Shown here in pieces: positions 8,570 through 16,521 of a stretch of DNA of 64,000 nucleotides. Origin of the DNA: an uncultured Bacteroidota bacterium (GTDB lineage Bacteria; Bacteroidota; Bacteroidia; UKL13-3). The DNA is taken from NCBI GenBank assembly GCA_903897855.1, contig CAIUDH010000004.1:29746-93745 (forward strand), in the 5' to 3' direction. Every line of letters begins with the position of its first letter. Position 1 is the first letter of the stretch. Both the position numbers and the translations under genes were made by a program. The notes under the pieces were generated by a model, which was given only the letters and a program-made list of their open reading frames with translations, was not told the DNA's origin and made no database searches.

Positions 8570-10234
8570 TCAATTCAAACTAAACCCAATCTTATTTTTG
8601 GAATTCATTCTAAACTGAGTTTCTTCTTCCACATAATTCAAAATCCGAGCTGTGCAGTCACTTTCTTCATCCGATAATATTTTATCGACGAGATACTTCT
8701 TTTTAATATTTTGAATCTGCCCACCACTTAAGCTATTTCTGGTGCTTATATCATGCAATAAACTTGAAGGCAATTCGGGAAACTGACTTTCCAAAATACG
8801 AAACCGAGTTTCGTTATTAGGGCTCTCAAAATTTAATTTATAAAGCATACGTCGGTCAAAAGCGCCGTCGATATTACTTATTAGGTTTGTGGTAGCAATA
8901 AATATCCCGTTAAAATCTTCCAACTCTTGTAGCAATATATTCTGCATCGAATTCAACATTTGATCAACCGAACTATTTACTTGTCGGCGTTCTCCCAAAA
9001 TAGCATCTGCCTCATTAAATAATAGAATCGGTGTTTGGTCAAACTGCTTTATAGCTTCCTTATAATCTTTAAACACCTTCTTCATGTTCTTTTCCGATTC
9101 GCCGACCCACATATTTTTGATAGAGGCGATATCTACCTGAAGGATGGTACGGTTATGTAATTTGGCAATCTGTTTCACCAACTCCGTTTTTCCCGTACCC
9201 GGTAATCCATAGAACATCATCGTTAATCCAGGTTTCATTCCCGCCATCGTGAATTTAGTCTCTAAATCAATAAATTTTTCGTTAGAAGTGAACTTAAAGA
9301 TCGTGTCGATTGCTAATTTGTTACCTGGATTAAAAAAGAGCACCTGCTCCTGTATTTCCTCCGGCTTGATAATCTGACAGTATCGAGAAGTGAATTTTTT
9401 ATCCGCAAAAAAAGTACAAGAACTTTGTATCTCCTTTAATAAATCTTCATTCAAAGTAACCGCCGAGAAATCGGCCAAATTAGGATGGACAAATTTGAGG
9501 TAACCATCTCGCATTAAGGCACTTTTCCCGGTTCTGATACTCATTAATAAATAGTATAACTCCGTACAGCCGTCCGTGAACATTTCAATGACCTCATTCA
9601 GATCCAGTTCTTCTTTATTAAACAATACCTCGGTACTCATCCAGATTAAAACATATTTTTCAGCGGGTGAAAGATCTTTATTAACCAAGATGTTCTCGAG
9701 ATACGAGAACCGATTAAAACGTTCAACAGCGCTCAATATCGACTCTACCACCTCTTCTTCAGGCACGCTTCGTCTGGTATCTGTAATAATTTTGCGAATC
9801 GTAAAGAGGGCATCGGTTAGGTTTTCAGGAACCGAAATCTGCAATTTAGACTTATCATTTTGCATCACCGCTCCTATTACATCACTGGCAATCTCACAAT
9901 TTTCTGGCGAGTTCATATACTTGTTTGAGACAAATTTAATCCAACCTCTCGTGCGAAACTCCCTCATGCATTCACTGGCATAAATAGAATCAAAGGCATC
10001 TAGGCCCATGAGCCGCATCGTTTTATTGATTGAACCAGGTTCACCTATAATTTGCCCACAAATTAAGACTCCTATGACTGCCGAAGTTTTTTGGTCTACC
10101 TCAAAAAAATCCGAAACACAAGCTAAACTCGACTCTAATTCAAGGAGCACTTGCGGATTTTTGAACAATAGTTTTTTCTTGTCAAAGATGAGTGTAATAC
10201 TGTTTAGAATTGGATTTTCGATTAAGCTTGACAT
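8570..10234 (-). CDS. AAA+ family ATPase (SpoVK/Vps4-like module)
   Basis: A 554-residue cytosolic protein with about 300 residues of unassigned helical N-terminus and a C-terminal classic AAA+ module. Walker A GLPGTGKTE has its lysine at K349. A pore-loop-like stretch, MWVGESEKN, follows. Walker B reads ILLFNEADAI, with Asn407 where Asp is usual and Glu408 kept. Sensor 1 is ATTN, and the pair GAFDRR supplies the arginine finger. No protease or transmembrane segment is seen, so it is probably a remodelling ATPase of unknown substrate. It has its own TACATTTG box 32 nt upstream. It lies tail to tail with the WYL regulator, with no terminator hairpin between them. Confidence 0.8.
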   Translation of the reverse strand: MSSLIENPILNSITLIFDKKKLLFKNPQVLLELESSLACVSDFFEVDQKTSAVIGVLICGQIIGEPGSINKTMRLMGLDAFDSIYASECMREFRTRGWIKFVSNKYMNSPENCEIASDVIGAVMQNDKSKLQISVPENLTDALFTIRKIITDTRRSVPEEEVVESILSAVERFNRFSYLENILVNKDLSPAEKYVLIWMSTEVLFNKEELDLNEVIEMFTDGCTELYYLLMSIRTGKSALMRDGYLKFVHPNLADFSAVTLNEDLLKEIQSSCTFFADKKFTSRYCQIIKPEEIQEQVLFFNPGNKLAIDTIFKFTSNEKFIDLETKFTMAGMKPGLTMMFYGLPGTGKTELVKQIAKLHNRTILQVDIASIKNMWVGESEKNMKKVFKDYKEAIKQFDQTPILLFNEADAILGERRQVNSSVDQMLNSMQNILLQELEDFNGIFIATTNLISNIDGAFDRRMLYKLNFESPNNETRFRILESQFPELPSSLLHDISTRNSLSGGQIQNIKKKYLVDKILSDEESDCTARILNYVEEETQFRMNSKNKIGFSLN

Positions 10235-10266
10235 AAGATAAACATCGGTAAAATAAAATCGGGGTG

Positions 10267-10274
10267 CAAATGTA
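10267..10274 (-). promoter_or_regulatory. -7 promoter box of AAA+ ATPase gene
   Basis: The minus strand reads TACATTTG, matching TAnnTTTG, about 32 nt before the ATG at 10234. Confidence 0.55.
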
Positions 10275-10625
10275 TTCGACTCGTTTGCCGCCTATTTACA
10301 AGGTGAAAATAAAAGCGACCTATTTTACAAAGAAGATTACCTATACCCAGATCCATCCTGACGATGGAAGGATCTACTCTGTTTCATCCTAAAAAAACTC
10401 CCATTCAAGATTAAACCCAGTGACGAGAGCTTAGTTGCATTTTCCGGTCCCGCATTTTGGAAATTAATTCTAACCCAGCACATCAAATAGGAAAATACCC
10501 AACAATACGATGCATCAAATCGAGAAATTTAATTTTATTGTGAATCTGATCCAATTGTCCGTAATTCGTGGTAAACTTTGAACGCAGTAGCTTCTAAAAG
10601 AATCTAACAAAAATCCTTTATCAAT
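10275..10625. other. Intergenic region, no gene seen
   Basis: About 350 bp between divergent genes. It holds one compact hairpin, AGATCC/GGATCT at 10349-10375 with an alternative inner stem TCCATC/GATGGA, and a near-promoter TAAACTTTG at 10572-10580 (one base too long between TA and TTTG). No open frame with coding character was found. Confidence 0.5.
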
Positions 10626-10907
10626 ATGGAAACATTCGTGGCTTCAAGACTTACCGCCGGAAACAAAATATTCCCATCAAAAATAGTGATTGACCAGCTT
10701 GGAATAACACTCATCATTCCCGGTTTATTTAGTGGAAATGAAAAAACAGTACCCTACAACAAAATCGCTTCGGTCGATATTGATTGCCCCTTGGTGGGTT
10801 ACTCTACCATCATTATTGAAACTACTGGCGAGGGTTGTATAAGAGCACATGGTTTTTTAAAGACTGAAGTAAAACGCATGCGAGAATTAATTCTAGCCAA
10901 TATTTAG
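10626..10907 (+). CDS. Small PH-domain-like protein
   Basis: A 93-residue protein without signal peptide or membrane segment. The pattern of short beta strands (KIVIDQLGITLIIPG, KTVPYNKIASVDI, STIIIETTGEGCIRAHGF) followed by a C-terminal helix (EVKRMRELILANI) resembles bacterial PH-like (bPH) domains, which are often small stand-alone proteins. This is a fold-level resemblance by eye only, and no function can be assigned. It lies 33 nt upstream of the secreted HNH gene on the same strand, so the two may be co-transcribed. The ATG at 10626 is the only good start. Confidence 0.6.
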   Translation: METFVASRLTAGNKIFPSKIVIDQLGITLIIPGLFSGNEKTVPYNKIASVDIDCPLVGYSTIIIETTGEGCIRAHGFLKTEVKRMRELILANI

Positions 10908-10940
10908 AAACATCGTACAAAAACACAAACAACTTTTGCT

Positions 10941-11333
10941 ATGAGAACAATCAAGATAATAACACTGGTTATTTGCCTCTTCGGCTTTTTAACTTCAATA
11001 CCAGCACAACATTATAAAAAAGATGGAACCCCTGATAAGCGTTACAAAGAAAACAAAACTTCTACCTACAAAAGCAGTGCTTCAAAGCCGAGCTCAACCA
11101 AAAAGAGTTATAGCACAAGTACTGGAGTAAAGAGAGACAAGAGTGGCAAAATTGCAAGAAGTGCATCGGCCAAAAACGAATTTATGAAAAAATCGGGATA
11201 CCCTAAAGGCCGTAAAGGGTATGTGGTAGATCATATTATACCCTTAAAAAAAGGGGGGTGCGATTGCCCCTCTAATATGCAGTGGCAAACCATCAAAGAA
11301 GCTAAAGCAAAAGACAAGGTCGAGGCTCCCTAA
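10941..11333 (+). CDS. Secreted HNH endonuclease
   Basis: A 130-residue protein with an N-terminal signal peptide (hydrophobic run ITLVICLFGFLTSIPAQ, cleavage probably after residue 22). A Lys/Ser/Thr-rich linker (about residues 25-75) leads to a C-terminal HNH motif: VVDHIIPLKKGGCDCPSN, with D97-H98 and N112, ending EAKAKDK. This is a common small HNH family in Gram-negative bacteria. The signal peptide implies action in the periplasm or outside the cell, where it could degrade DNA for nutrition or competition (inference). The canonical third histidine is not evident; lysine and aspartate occupy that segment. No immunity gene is obvious, though the PH-like gene just upstream is untested. Confidence 0.82.
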   Translation: MRTIKIITLVICLFGFLTSIPAQHYKKDGTPDKRYKENKTSTYKSSASKPSSTKKSYSTSTGVKRDKSGKIARSASAKNEFMKKSGYPKGRKGYVVDHIIPLKKGGCDCPSNMQWQTIKEAKAKDKVEAP

Positions 11334-11662
11334 AGGTTATAATTAAATTAAAAAATCAGAGCAATACAAAACAACTTAATTCTAGTATTGCAATATTTAA
11401 TACCTTTGAGCTAAGAAACCATCCTTTGAAGGAGATCTTTAAACCATTATTCAAGTGAGAGAGTAGAGGCATTTCATTGCCATCATTGTAATAACCAGAG
11501 TAGCAAATTGTATAATTATATCTGCAAAATTTGGAATTTGAATTTTTAATTGTTTTGAGAGAAAAAAATCCTTTTCTCTTAGTCGTGTTTTTGCATAAGA
11601 GCCTATCTATTGCCAATACACGTTGAGGTATAGCCGACACTAAAAATAGATAAAAAGCAGCC
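11334..11662. other. Intergenic region, no gene seen
   Basis: AT-rich 329 bp between the HNH gene and the hybrid kinase gene. A 102-codon antisense frame (11664 to 11356) starts on top of the kinase start codon and has no recognisable family, so I treat it as chance. No clear TAnnTTTG box or terminator hairpin was found. Confidence 0.5.
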
Positions 11663-14263
11663 ATGATACCTAATGATCAAAAAGTGAGTCCTGAAATTCG
11701 TAGCGCAAAAAAATGGAAGTCTTTTGTGATTCTGATTATTGGAATTGTTTTATCCATTGCAGCGACTATTTATAGCCTAAAATATTTAAAATCGATCGCA
11801 AAGCAAGAATTCACCTTGGTATGTAACGAAGTCAAAGCAAAAATAAATATTCGTCTTTTTACACAAGCTCAACTCTTAAGAAGCGGGGCAGCATTCTTTG
11901 CAGCATCAAAGTCGGTTACACGAAATGACTGGAAAGTATTTATTGAAAGTAATAAACTCAATAAGAATTTACCTGGCATCACTGATATTGGGTTTTCAGT
12001 TATTATTAAAAAAGAACAATTACAACAGCATATTCAACAAATCAGAAAGGAAGGGTTTCCGGAATATCAAGTTTATCCCTTAGGAGATCGGGAAATTTAT
12101 ACTTCTATTATTTATCTTGAACCTTTTGCCGGAAAAAATTTACGAGCCTTCGGTTACGATATGTTTTCGGAATCGACCAGAAGAAAAGCGATGGAACAAG
12201 CCTGTGATTCTGACCTGGCAGTACTTTCAGGAAAAGTTTTACTGATGCAGGAATCCGAAAAAGAGGTACAAGCCGGCAATTTAATGTATGTGTCCATTTT
12301 CCGTAACGGGTTGCCAACGATAACAAAGGAAGAAAGGCGCAGCGCTGTTTTGGGCTGGGTATACACTCCGAATCGTATGAATGACTTAATGCATGAGGTT
12401 TTAGGAATTTGGGACTTAAACGATGATAACAAAATCCATCTTCAGATTTATGATAATGATGAGATTTCGCTAAATTCTTTACTTTACGACTCCCAGTCAA
12501 ATGACACCATAGCACATACCGATAACATTGCTGAAGCACTTAAAATCCCATTTGTCTTTAATGGGAAATTATGGACTTTGGTTTTCACAAAACCAAATCA
12601 ACAATTTTTAATTTTGTATAGTAAAGTGCTCCTCGTTTTTTTTACTGGTTTTGTAATTAGTTTATTATTGTTTTGGTTGTCTCTGTCAATCTTTAATACA
12701 CGTTTTAGGGCGGAGCAAATAGCAGAAAAGCTATCCTCGAAATTGAAGGAAAGTGAATTGAAATTTTCACTATTTATGGATTTTTTACCCGTTTCAGTTT
12801 TTATAAAAGATCAGGATGGCAGAAACATGTTTTTTAACCGTCACCTTATTCATTTAATGGGCTTTCAAAACTGGGAAAATAAATCAAATGGTGATTTATT
12901 CAATGATAATGAGGCTTCTAGAATATCAGAAGATGATAAAAAAGCCATGGAGCTGGGAACATTCAAATTCGAAGAAATAATAATGGATGGTAAAGGCATT
13001 CATCGAACCTTTGAAACTCGGAAGTTTTTAATACCACGGCAAGGGCAAGAACCTCTTTTAGGGGGTATTTCACTAGATATCACTGAGAGTAAAACACATC
13101 AAAAAATATTAGAGCAACACGAAATCAAATTAAGCGAACTTAATGCCACCAAAGACAAATTTTTCACGATTATCGCCCACGACCTCAAAAGCCCCTTTCA
13201 TTCCATTATTGGTTTGAGTAATTATCTTTTGGATCAAATTGATAATAAAGACATTGAAGGAATTCACAAGTACGCCAATTTAATCTTAAATTCTTCCAAC
13301 AAGGCGATGGATTTAGTAGTAAATTTGTTAGAATGGTCGCGATCACAAACTGGCCTGATAACCTACAAACCGGAGCATTTCGACCTCGTATCTTTAATCG
13401 ACAGTACGACTCTATTGTTTAATGGAATTGCCTTACAAAAATCAATCACCATAAAAAGTATTTTGCCTCCTGCAATTTCAATCACGGCTGATAAGGATAT
13501 GGTAGGTGCGGTATTAAGAAACTTAATTTCAAACGCCATTAAATTTACCAAGTTAGGTGGTGAGATCAAAATTTCCGTTTTGGAAAAGCAAAACGAGATT
13601 TTCTTTTCGATAAGCGATAACGGGGTGGGTATATCAGAAAACAGTATTGAGAAATTATTCCGGATCGATCAAAGTTACTCCACCACCGGTACAAACGATG
13701 AAACAGGAACTGGGCTGGGTCTAATCATTTGCAAGGATTTTATAGAAAAGAATCATGGCAAAATTTGGGTAGAAAGTGAGCAAGGCAAAGGTTCGACATT
13801 TTATTTCACCCTGCCCTACAGCAACGAATTGATCGTGAAAAATAGGTCTGCCAACTCGATTGTTTCAACTACCAAAAGCCTGGACACTTCGACACTCTCG
13901 AAATTAAAAATACTCATTGCTGAAGATGATGAAACGTCAGAAAAGTTGCTGTGCCTGCAACTTAAAGCATTTTGCAAAGAATTTTTTATCGTAAAAAACG
14001 GGGTTGAAGCCGTGAGAATTTGCCGTGAGAATCCTGACATCAATCTAATAATGATGGACATCAATATGCCTGAAATGAATGGATATATAGCGACACAGGA
14101 AATCAGGAAATTCAACACGAACGTTGTTATTATAGCTCAGACGGCTGTCACCCTAACGGGAGCAAGAGAAAAGTCGATAGCCTCGGGATGTAACGAATAT
14201 ATGGTAAAACCTATTAACAAAAACGAATTACTGGCATTCATTCAAAAGCATTTTGAGTCCTAA
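11663..14263 (+). CDS. Hybrid sensor histidine kinase (CHASE-PAS-HisKA-HATPase-REC)
   Basis: An 866-residue membrane sensor. A transmembrane helix at about residues 19-40 precedes an extracytoplasmic CHASE domain (about 75-270, including GITDIGFSVIIKKEQL and YLEPFAGKNLRAFGYDMF). A second helix lies near 315-338. A PAS domain (LPVSVFIKDQDGRNMFFN, about 373-480) and HisKA with phospho-acceptor H506 (FTIIAHDLKSPF) follow. HATPase_c has NLISNAIKFT near 620, DNGVGIS and GTGLGLIICK. A C-terminal receiver carries D799 (IMMDINMPEMNG) and the conserved lysine in MVKPIN. CHASE domains bind small extracellular molecules in other systems; the ligand here is unknown. No output regulator is adjacent. Confidence 0.93.
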   Translation: MIPNDQKVSPEIRSAKKWKSFVILIIGIVLSIAATIYSLKYLKSIAKQEFTLVCNEVKAKINIRLFTQAQLLRSGAAFFAASKSVTRNDWKVFIESNKLNKNLPGITDIGFSVIIKKEQLQQHIQQIRKEGFPEYQVYPLGDREIYTSIIYLEPFAGKNLRAFGYDMFSESTRRKAMEQACDSDLAVLSGKVLLMQESEKEVQAGNLMYVSIFRNGLPTITKEERRSAVLGWVYTPNRMNDLMHEVLGIWDLNDDNKIHLQIYDNDEISLNSLLYDSQSNDTIAHTDNIAEALKIPFVFNGKLWTLVFTKPNQQFLILYSKVLLVFFTGFVISLLLFWLSLSIFNTRFRAEQIAEKLSSKLKESELKFSLFMDFLPVSVFIKDQDGRNMFFNRHLIHLMGFQNWENKSNGDLFNDNEASRISEDDKKAMELGTFKFEEIIMDGKGIHRTFETRKFLIPRQGQEPLLGGISLDITESKTHQKILEQHEIKLSELNATKDKFFTIIAHDLKSPFHSIIGLSNYLLDQIDNKDIEGIHKYANLILNSSNKAMDLVVNLLEWSRSQTGLITYKPEHFDLVSLIDSTTLLFNGIALQKSITIKSILPPAISITADKDMVGAVLRNLISNAIKFTKLGGEIKISVLEKQNEIFFSISDNGVGISENSIEKLFRIDQSYSTTGTNDETGTGLGLIICKDFIEKNHGKIWVESEQGKGSTFYFTLPYSNELIVKNRSANSIVSTTKSLDTSTLSKLKILIAEDDETSEKLLCLQLKAFCKEFFIVKNGVEAVRICRENPDINLIMMDINMPEMNGYIATQEIRKFNTNVVIIAQTAVTLTGAREKSIASGCNEYMVKPINKNELLAFIQKHFES

Positions 14264-14438
14264 TTTAATTTAAATCACAATCACTTTCCACCGGTTTCAA
14301 CGCTCTTTTCAAGAATACCACCAAGGTGTATAGCCTTCGTGGCGACTTGGGTAATTTCTTATCTGCACTATTTGGATATTCCAAACCCGAAAATTTGTTT
14401 GTTTTTTTTAAAATCAAGCCTGTTGCATTCCAGAAAGG

Positions 14439-14475
14439 AAAGTGTAAAATGTTTTACACGATTGATTTACACTTT
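14439..14475. repeat. Three-copy GTGTAAA inverted-repeat cluster
   Basis: AAAGTGTAAA (14439-14448) is matched by its exact reverse complement TTTACACTTT (14466-14475). Between them, GTGTAAAA and TTTTACAC (14442-14459) form a near-perfect 8-bp palindrome with 2 nt at the centre. Three alternating copies of one 7-8 bp word within 37 bp suggest either an operator or a fold-back structure. Confidence 0.45.
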
Positions 14476-14482
14476 AAAACTT

Positions 14483-14527
14483 AAAAAGTCTGTAAAGCAT
14501 TGATTAACAATGTTTCACAGACTTTTT
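14483..14527. terminator. Bidirectional intrinsic terminator (tRNA-Ala / hybrid kinase)
   Basis: The 20-nt arms 14483-14502 and 14508-14527 pair over 18 Watson-Crick positions plus one wobble, with a 5-nt loop ATTAA. The stem ends in A5/T5 on both sides, so T-runs follow it in both directions. On the minus strand it lies 15 nt after the tRNA-Ala 3' end. Confidence 0.75.
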
Positions 14528-14542
14528 AAAGACTTTATTTTG

Positions 14543-14615
14543 TGGAGAATATCGGACTCGAACCGACCACCTCAAACATGCCATGCTTGCGCTCTACCAG
14601 ATGAGCTAATTCCCC
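14543..14615 (-). tRNA. tRNA-Ala (anticodon GGC)
   Basis: The minus strand folds into a standard 73-nt cloverleaf. The acceptor GGGGAAT pairs with ATTCTCC (one G-U), discriminator A. The D arm is GCTC/GAGC. The anticodon stem is CAAGC/GTTTG with loop ATGGCAT, anticodon GGC, which reads GCC alanine codons. The T arm is GTCGG/CCGAT with loop TTCGAGT. The 3' CCA is not encoded, because CAA follows the discriminator base. Confidence 0.95.
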
Positions 14616-14752
14616 TTTAAATCATAGATAATTTTGCGTAAAACGTAAAACTATTTACTTTGCAATAGTACGTATTTTTTTTAAAAAAATTCGCCTCATT
14701 AAAAACTTACCCACCAATTTATTTTTCTTAGAGTGCATTTCGTTCTATTTTA

Positions 14753-14760
14753 TATTTTTG
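14753..14760 (+). promoter_or_regulatory. -7 promoter box of trpS
   Basis: TATTTTTG matches TAnnTTTG, and 8 nt separate it from the ATG at 14769. The mRNA is probably leaderless or nearly so, which excludes the longer frame starting at 14733. Confidence 0.6.
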
Positions 14761-14768
14761 CAGGCTTT

Positions 14769-15773
14769 ATGATAGAAAGAGTTGTTAGCGGTATTCGTCC
14801 TACGGGAAATCTGCATTTGGGAAATTATTTCGGTGCCTTGCAAAATTTTATTAAAATGCAAGACACTCAAGAGTGCTATTTCTTTATTGCCGACTACCAT
14901 TCGCTCACCACCCACCCCCACCCTGCCGATCTTCATAAGAATGTGAAACAGGTTTTAGTTGAATACCTGGCAGCTGGCTTAAACCCCGACAAATCGGCGA
15001 TTTATTTACAAAGCGACTTGCCAGAAACAGCAGAAATGTATTTGCTGCTCAATATGAACGCCTATATGGGCGAATTAGAACGTAGCACTAGCTTTAAAGA
15101 TAAAATTCGTACCCAGCCCAACAACGTTAATGCAGGGTTGCTTACTTACCCGGTGCTGATGGCAGCCGACATATTAATTCACCGAGCCCATAAGGTGCCT
15201 GTTGGAAAAGATCAGGAGCAACACCTGGAGATGACACGCGAATATGCCAGAAGATTTAATAGCATGTATGGGCAAGAATTTTTTCTCGAACCAACGGCCT
15301 TTAATTTTGGCGAGAAATTAGTAAAAGTACCGGGACTTGATGGTACCGGTAAGATGAGTAAAAGTGAGAGTGGTATGAATGCGATTTTTTTGGTAGACGA
15401 CGACAAAACAATAGAAAAGAAAATTAAAGCAGCGAAAACCGATTTAGGCCCGCAAGGAAGTGATACGGCATTCTCGCCTGAAATAGAAAATATTTTTGGA
15501 CTTTTCTCTCTCGTTAGCACCAAGGATACTTTAAAATATTTTGAAGACAAATGGAAAAAGGGAGAAGAGAAATGGTATGGGGAGATGAAAAAACAACTCA
15601 TTGCCGATATGATAAAATTCATTAGCCCGATCAGAAATAAAATAACAGCCTTAAGTGAAGACGACAGTTACCTGAGCAAAGTAGCGAAGCAAGGTGCCGA
15701 AAAAGCACATGAGAGTGGAGCCCAGACCGTGAAGGAGATGAGAGAAATTATTGGGTTCAGAAAATTCTTCTAG
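14769..15773 (+). CDS. trpS: Tryptophanyl-tRNA synthetase
   Basis: Class Ic synthetase that charges tRNA-Trp. The 334 residues are typical. The opening RVVSGIRPTGNLHLGNYFGAL contains the HIGH-equivalent HLGN, and GKMSKSES near residues 193-200 is the KMSKS loop. The run ADYHSLTTHPHP and the MNAYMGELERSTSFKDK segment are TrpRS hallmarks. The first 12 codons of the longest frame (from 14733) overlap the promoter box and are left out. It heads a plus-strand run of housekeeping genes with gaps of 32-75 bp. Confidence 0.96.
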   Translation: MIERVVSGIRPTGNLHLGNYFGALQNFIKMQDTQECYFFIADYHSLTTHPHPADLHKNVKQVLVEYLAAGLNPDKSAIYLQSDLPETAEMYLLLNMNAYMGELERSTSFKDKIRTQPNNVNAGLLTYPVLMAADILIHRAHKVPVGKDQEQHLEMTREYARRFNSMYGQEFFLEPTAFNFGEKLVKVPGLDGTGKMSKSESGMNAIFLVDDDKTIEKKIKAAKTDLGPQGSDTAFSPEIENIFGLFSLVSTKDTLKYFEDKWKKGEEKWYGEMKKQLIADMIKFISPIRNKITALSEDDSYLSKVAKQGAEKAHESGAQTVKEMREIIGFRKFF

Positions 15774-15848
15774 TGCTTATTTTGACCTCTGATTACAGAT
15801 AATGAAAACAAAATTTTTAATTACTAATATTTAATTCTTAATTGCAAT

Positions 15849-16469
15849 ATGCATATAGCCATAGCCGGAAACATAGGCGCAGGAAAAACAACGCTCACCA
15901 CCTTACTTGCAAAGCATTACGGTTGGACACCACAATTTGAAGAAGTGGATAATAACCCTTATATCGAAGATTTTTATAACGACATGCAACGATGGAGTTT
16001 TAATCTACAGATTTTCTTCTTGCATAATCGCTTTAACACCTTGGTGCAACTCAAAAAAGATAAAACCAAAACCATTATTCAGGACCGTACCATTTATGAA
16101 GATGCCTACATCTTCGCCCCTAACCTGCATGCCATGGGGCTCATGAGCACACGCGATTACGAAACTTATAGCCAGCTCTTCGAAACCATTAAGTCGCAAT
16201 TAAAAGGACCCGATTTGCTTATTTACCTTCGTGCCACCATTCCTTCCTTGGTGAATAATATTCAAAAAAGAGGGCGCGATTTTGAAGACAGTATTCGTCT
16301 AGATTATTTGAAACGCCTCAACGAGCGCTACGAAGCCTGGATTAGTAAATATAAAGACGGCAAACTATTAATTATTGATATTGATGATATGAATTTTGCC
16401 GAGAATAAAGAACATCTTGGTGAAATCATCAATAAAATTGAGCGTGAAATAAACGGCTTGTTCAAATAG
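15849..16469 (+). CDS. Deoxynucleoside kinase (deoxyadenosine/deoxyguanosine kinase type)
   Basis: A 206-residue dNK-family enzyme phosphorylating deoxynucleosides for nucleotide salvage. The P-loop GNIGAGKTT is at residues 7-15. EEVDNNPYIEDFYND is the substrate-binding segment. The DRTIYEDAYIF run matches the conserved DRS/DRT motif, and the RGRDFE segment near residue 138 is the arginine-rich lid. Substrate preference cannot be read from sequence. It follows trpS by 75 bp on the same strand. Confidence 0.9.
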   Translation: MHIAIAGNIGAGKTTLTTLLAKHYGWTPQFEEVDNNPYIEDFYNDMQRWSFNLQIFFLHNRFNTLVQLKKDKTKTIIQDRTIYEDAYIFAPNLHAMGLMSTRDYETYSQLFETIKSQLKGPDLLIYLRATIPSLVNNIQKRGRDFEDSIRLDYLKRLNERYEAWISKYKDGKLLIIDIDDMNFAENKEHLGEIINKIEREINGLFK

Positions 16470-16521
16470 CCGATTACTTCCTCCTCTTTCCTTTCCTTCT
16501 ACTCCATCAAAAAATATTTCT

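Noticed and set aside
1..10274. Calling the recDCB-WYL-AAA+ region a defence island
   Set aside because: There is no recognised defence effector, integrase or att site; RecBCD is a housekeeping repair complex, so only the regulatory link is reported as a hypothesis.
10572..10580. TAAACTTTG as promoter of the PH-like gene
   Set aside because: It has three bases instead of two between TA and TTTG, so I do not count it with the exact boxes.
11356..11664. 102-codon minus-strand frame overlapping the hybrid kinase start
   Set aside because: It overlaps the kinase start codon in antisense, has no recognisable motif or promoter box, and looks like chance in AT-rich DNA.
14733..14768. Longer trpS start at 14733
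   Set aside because: The 12 extra codons overlap the TATTTTTG promoter box, and TrpRS normally begins near the IxSGIxPTG motif.
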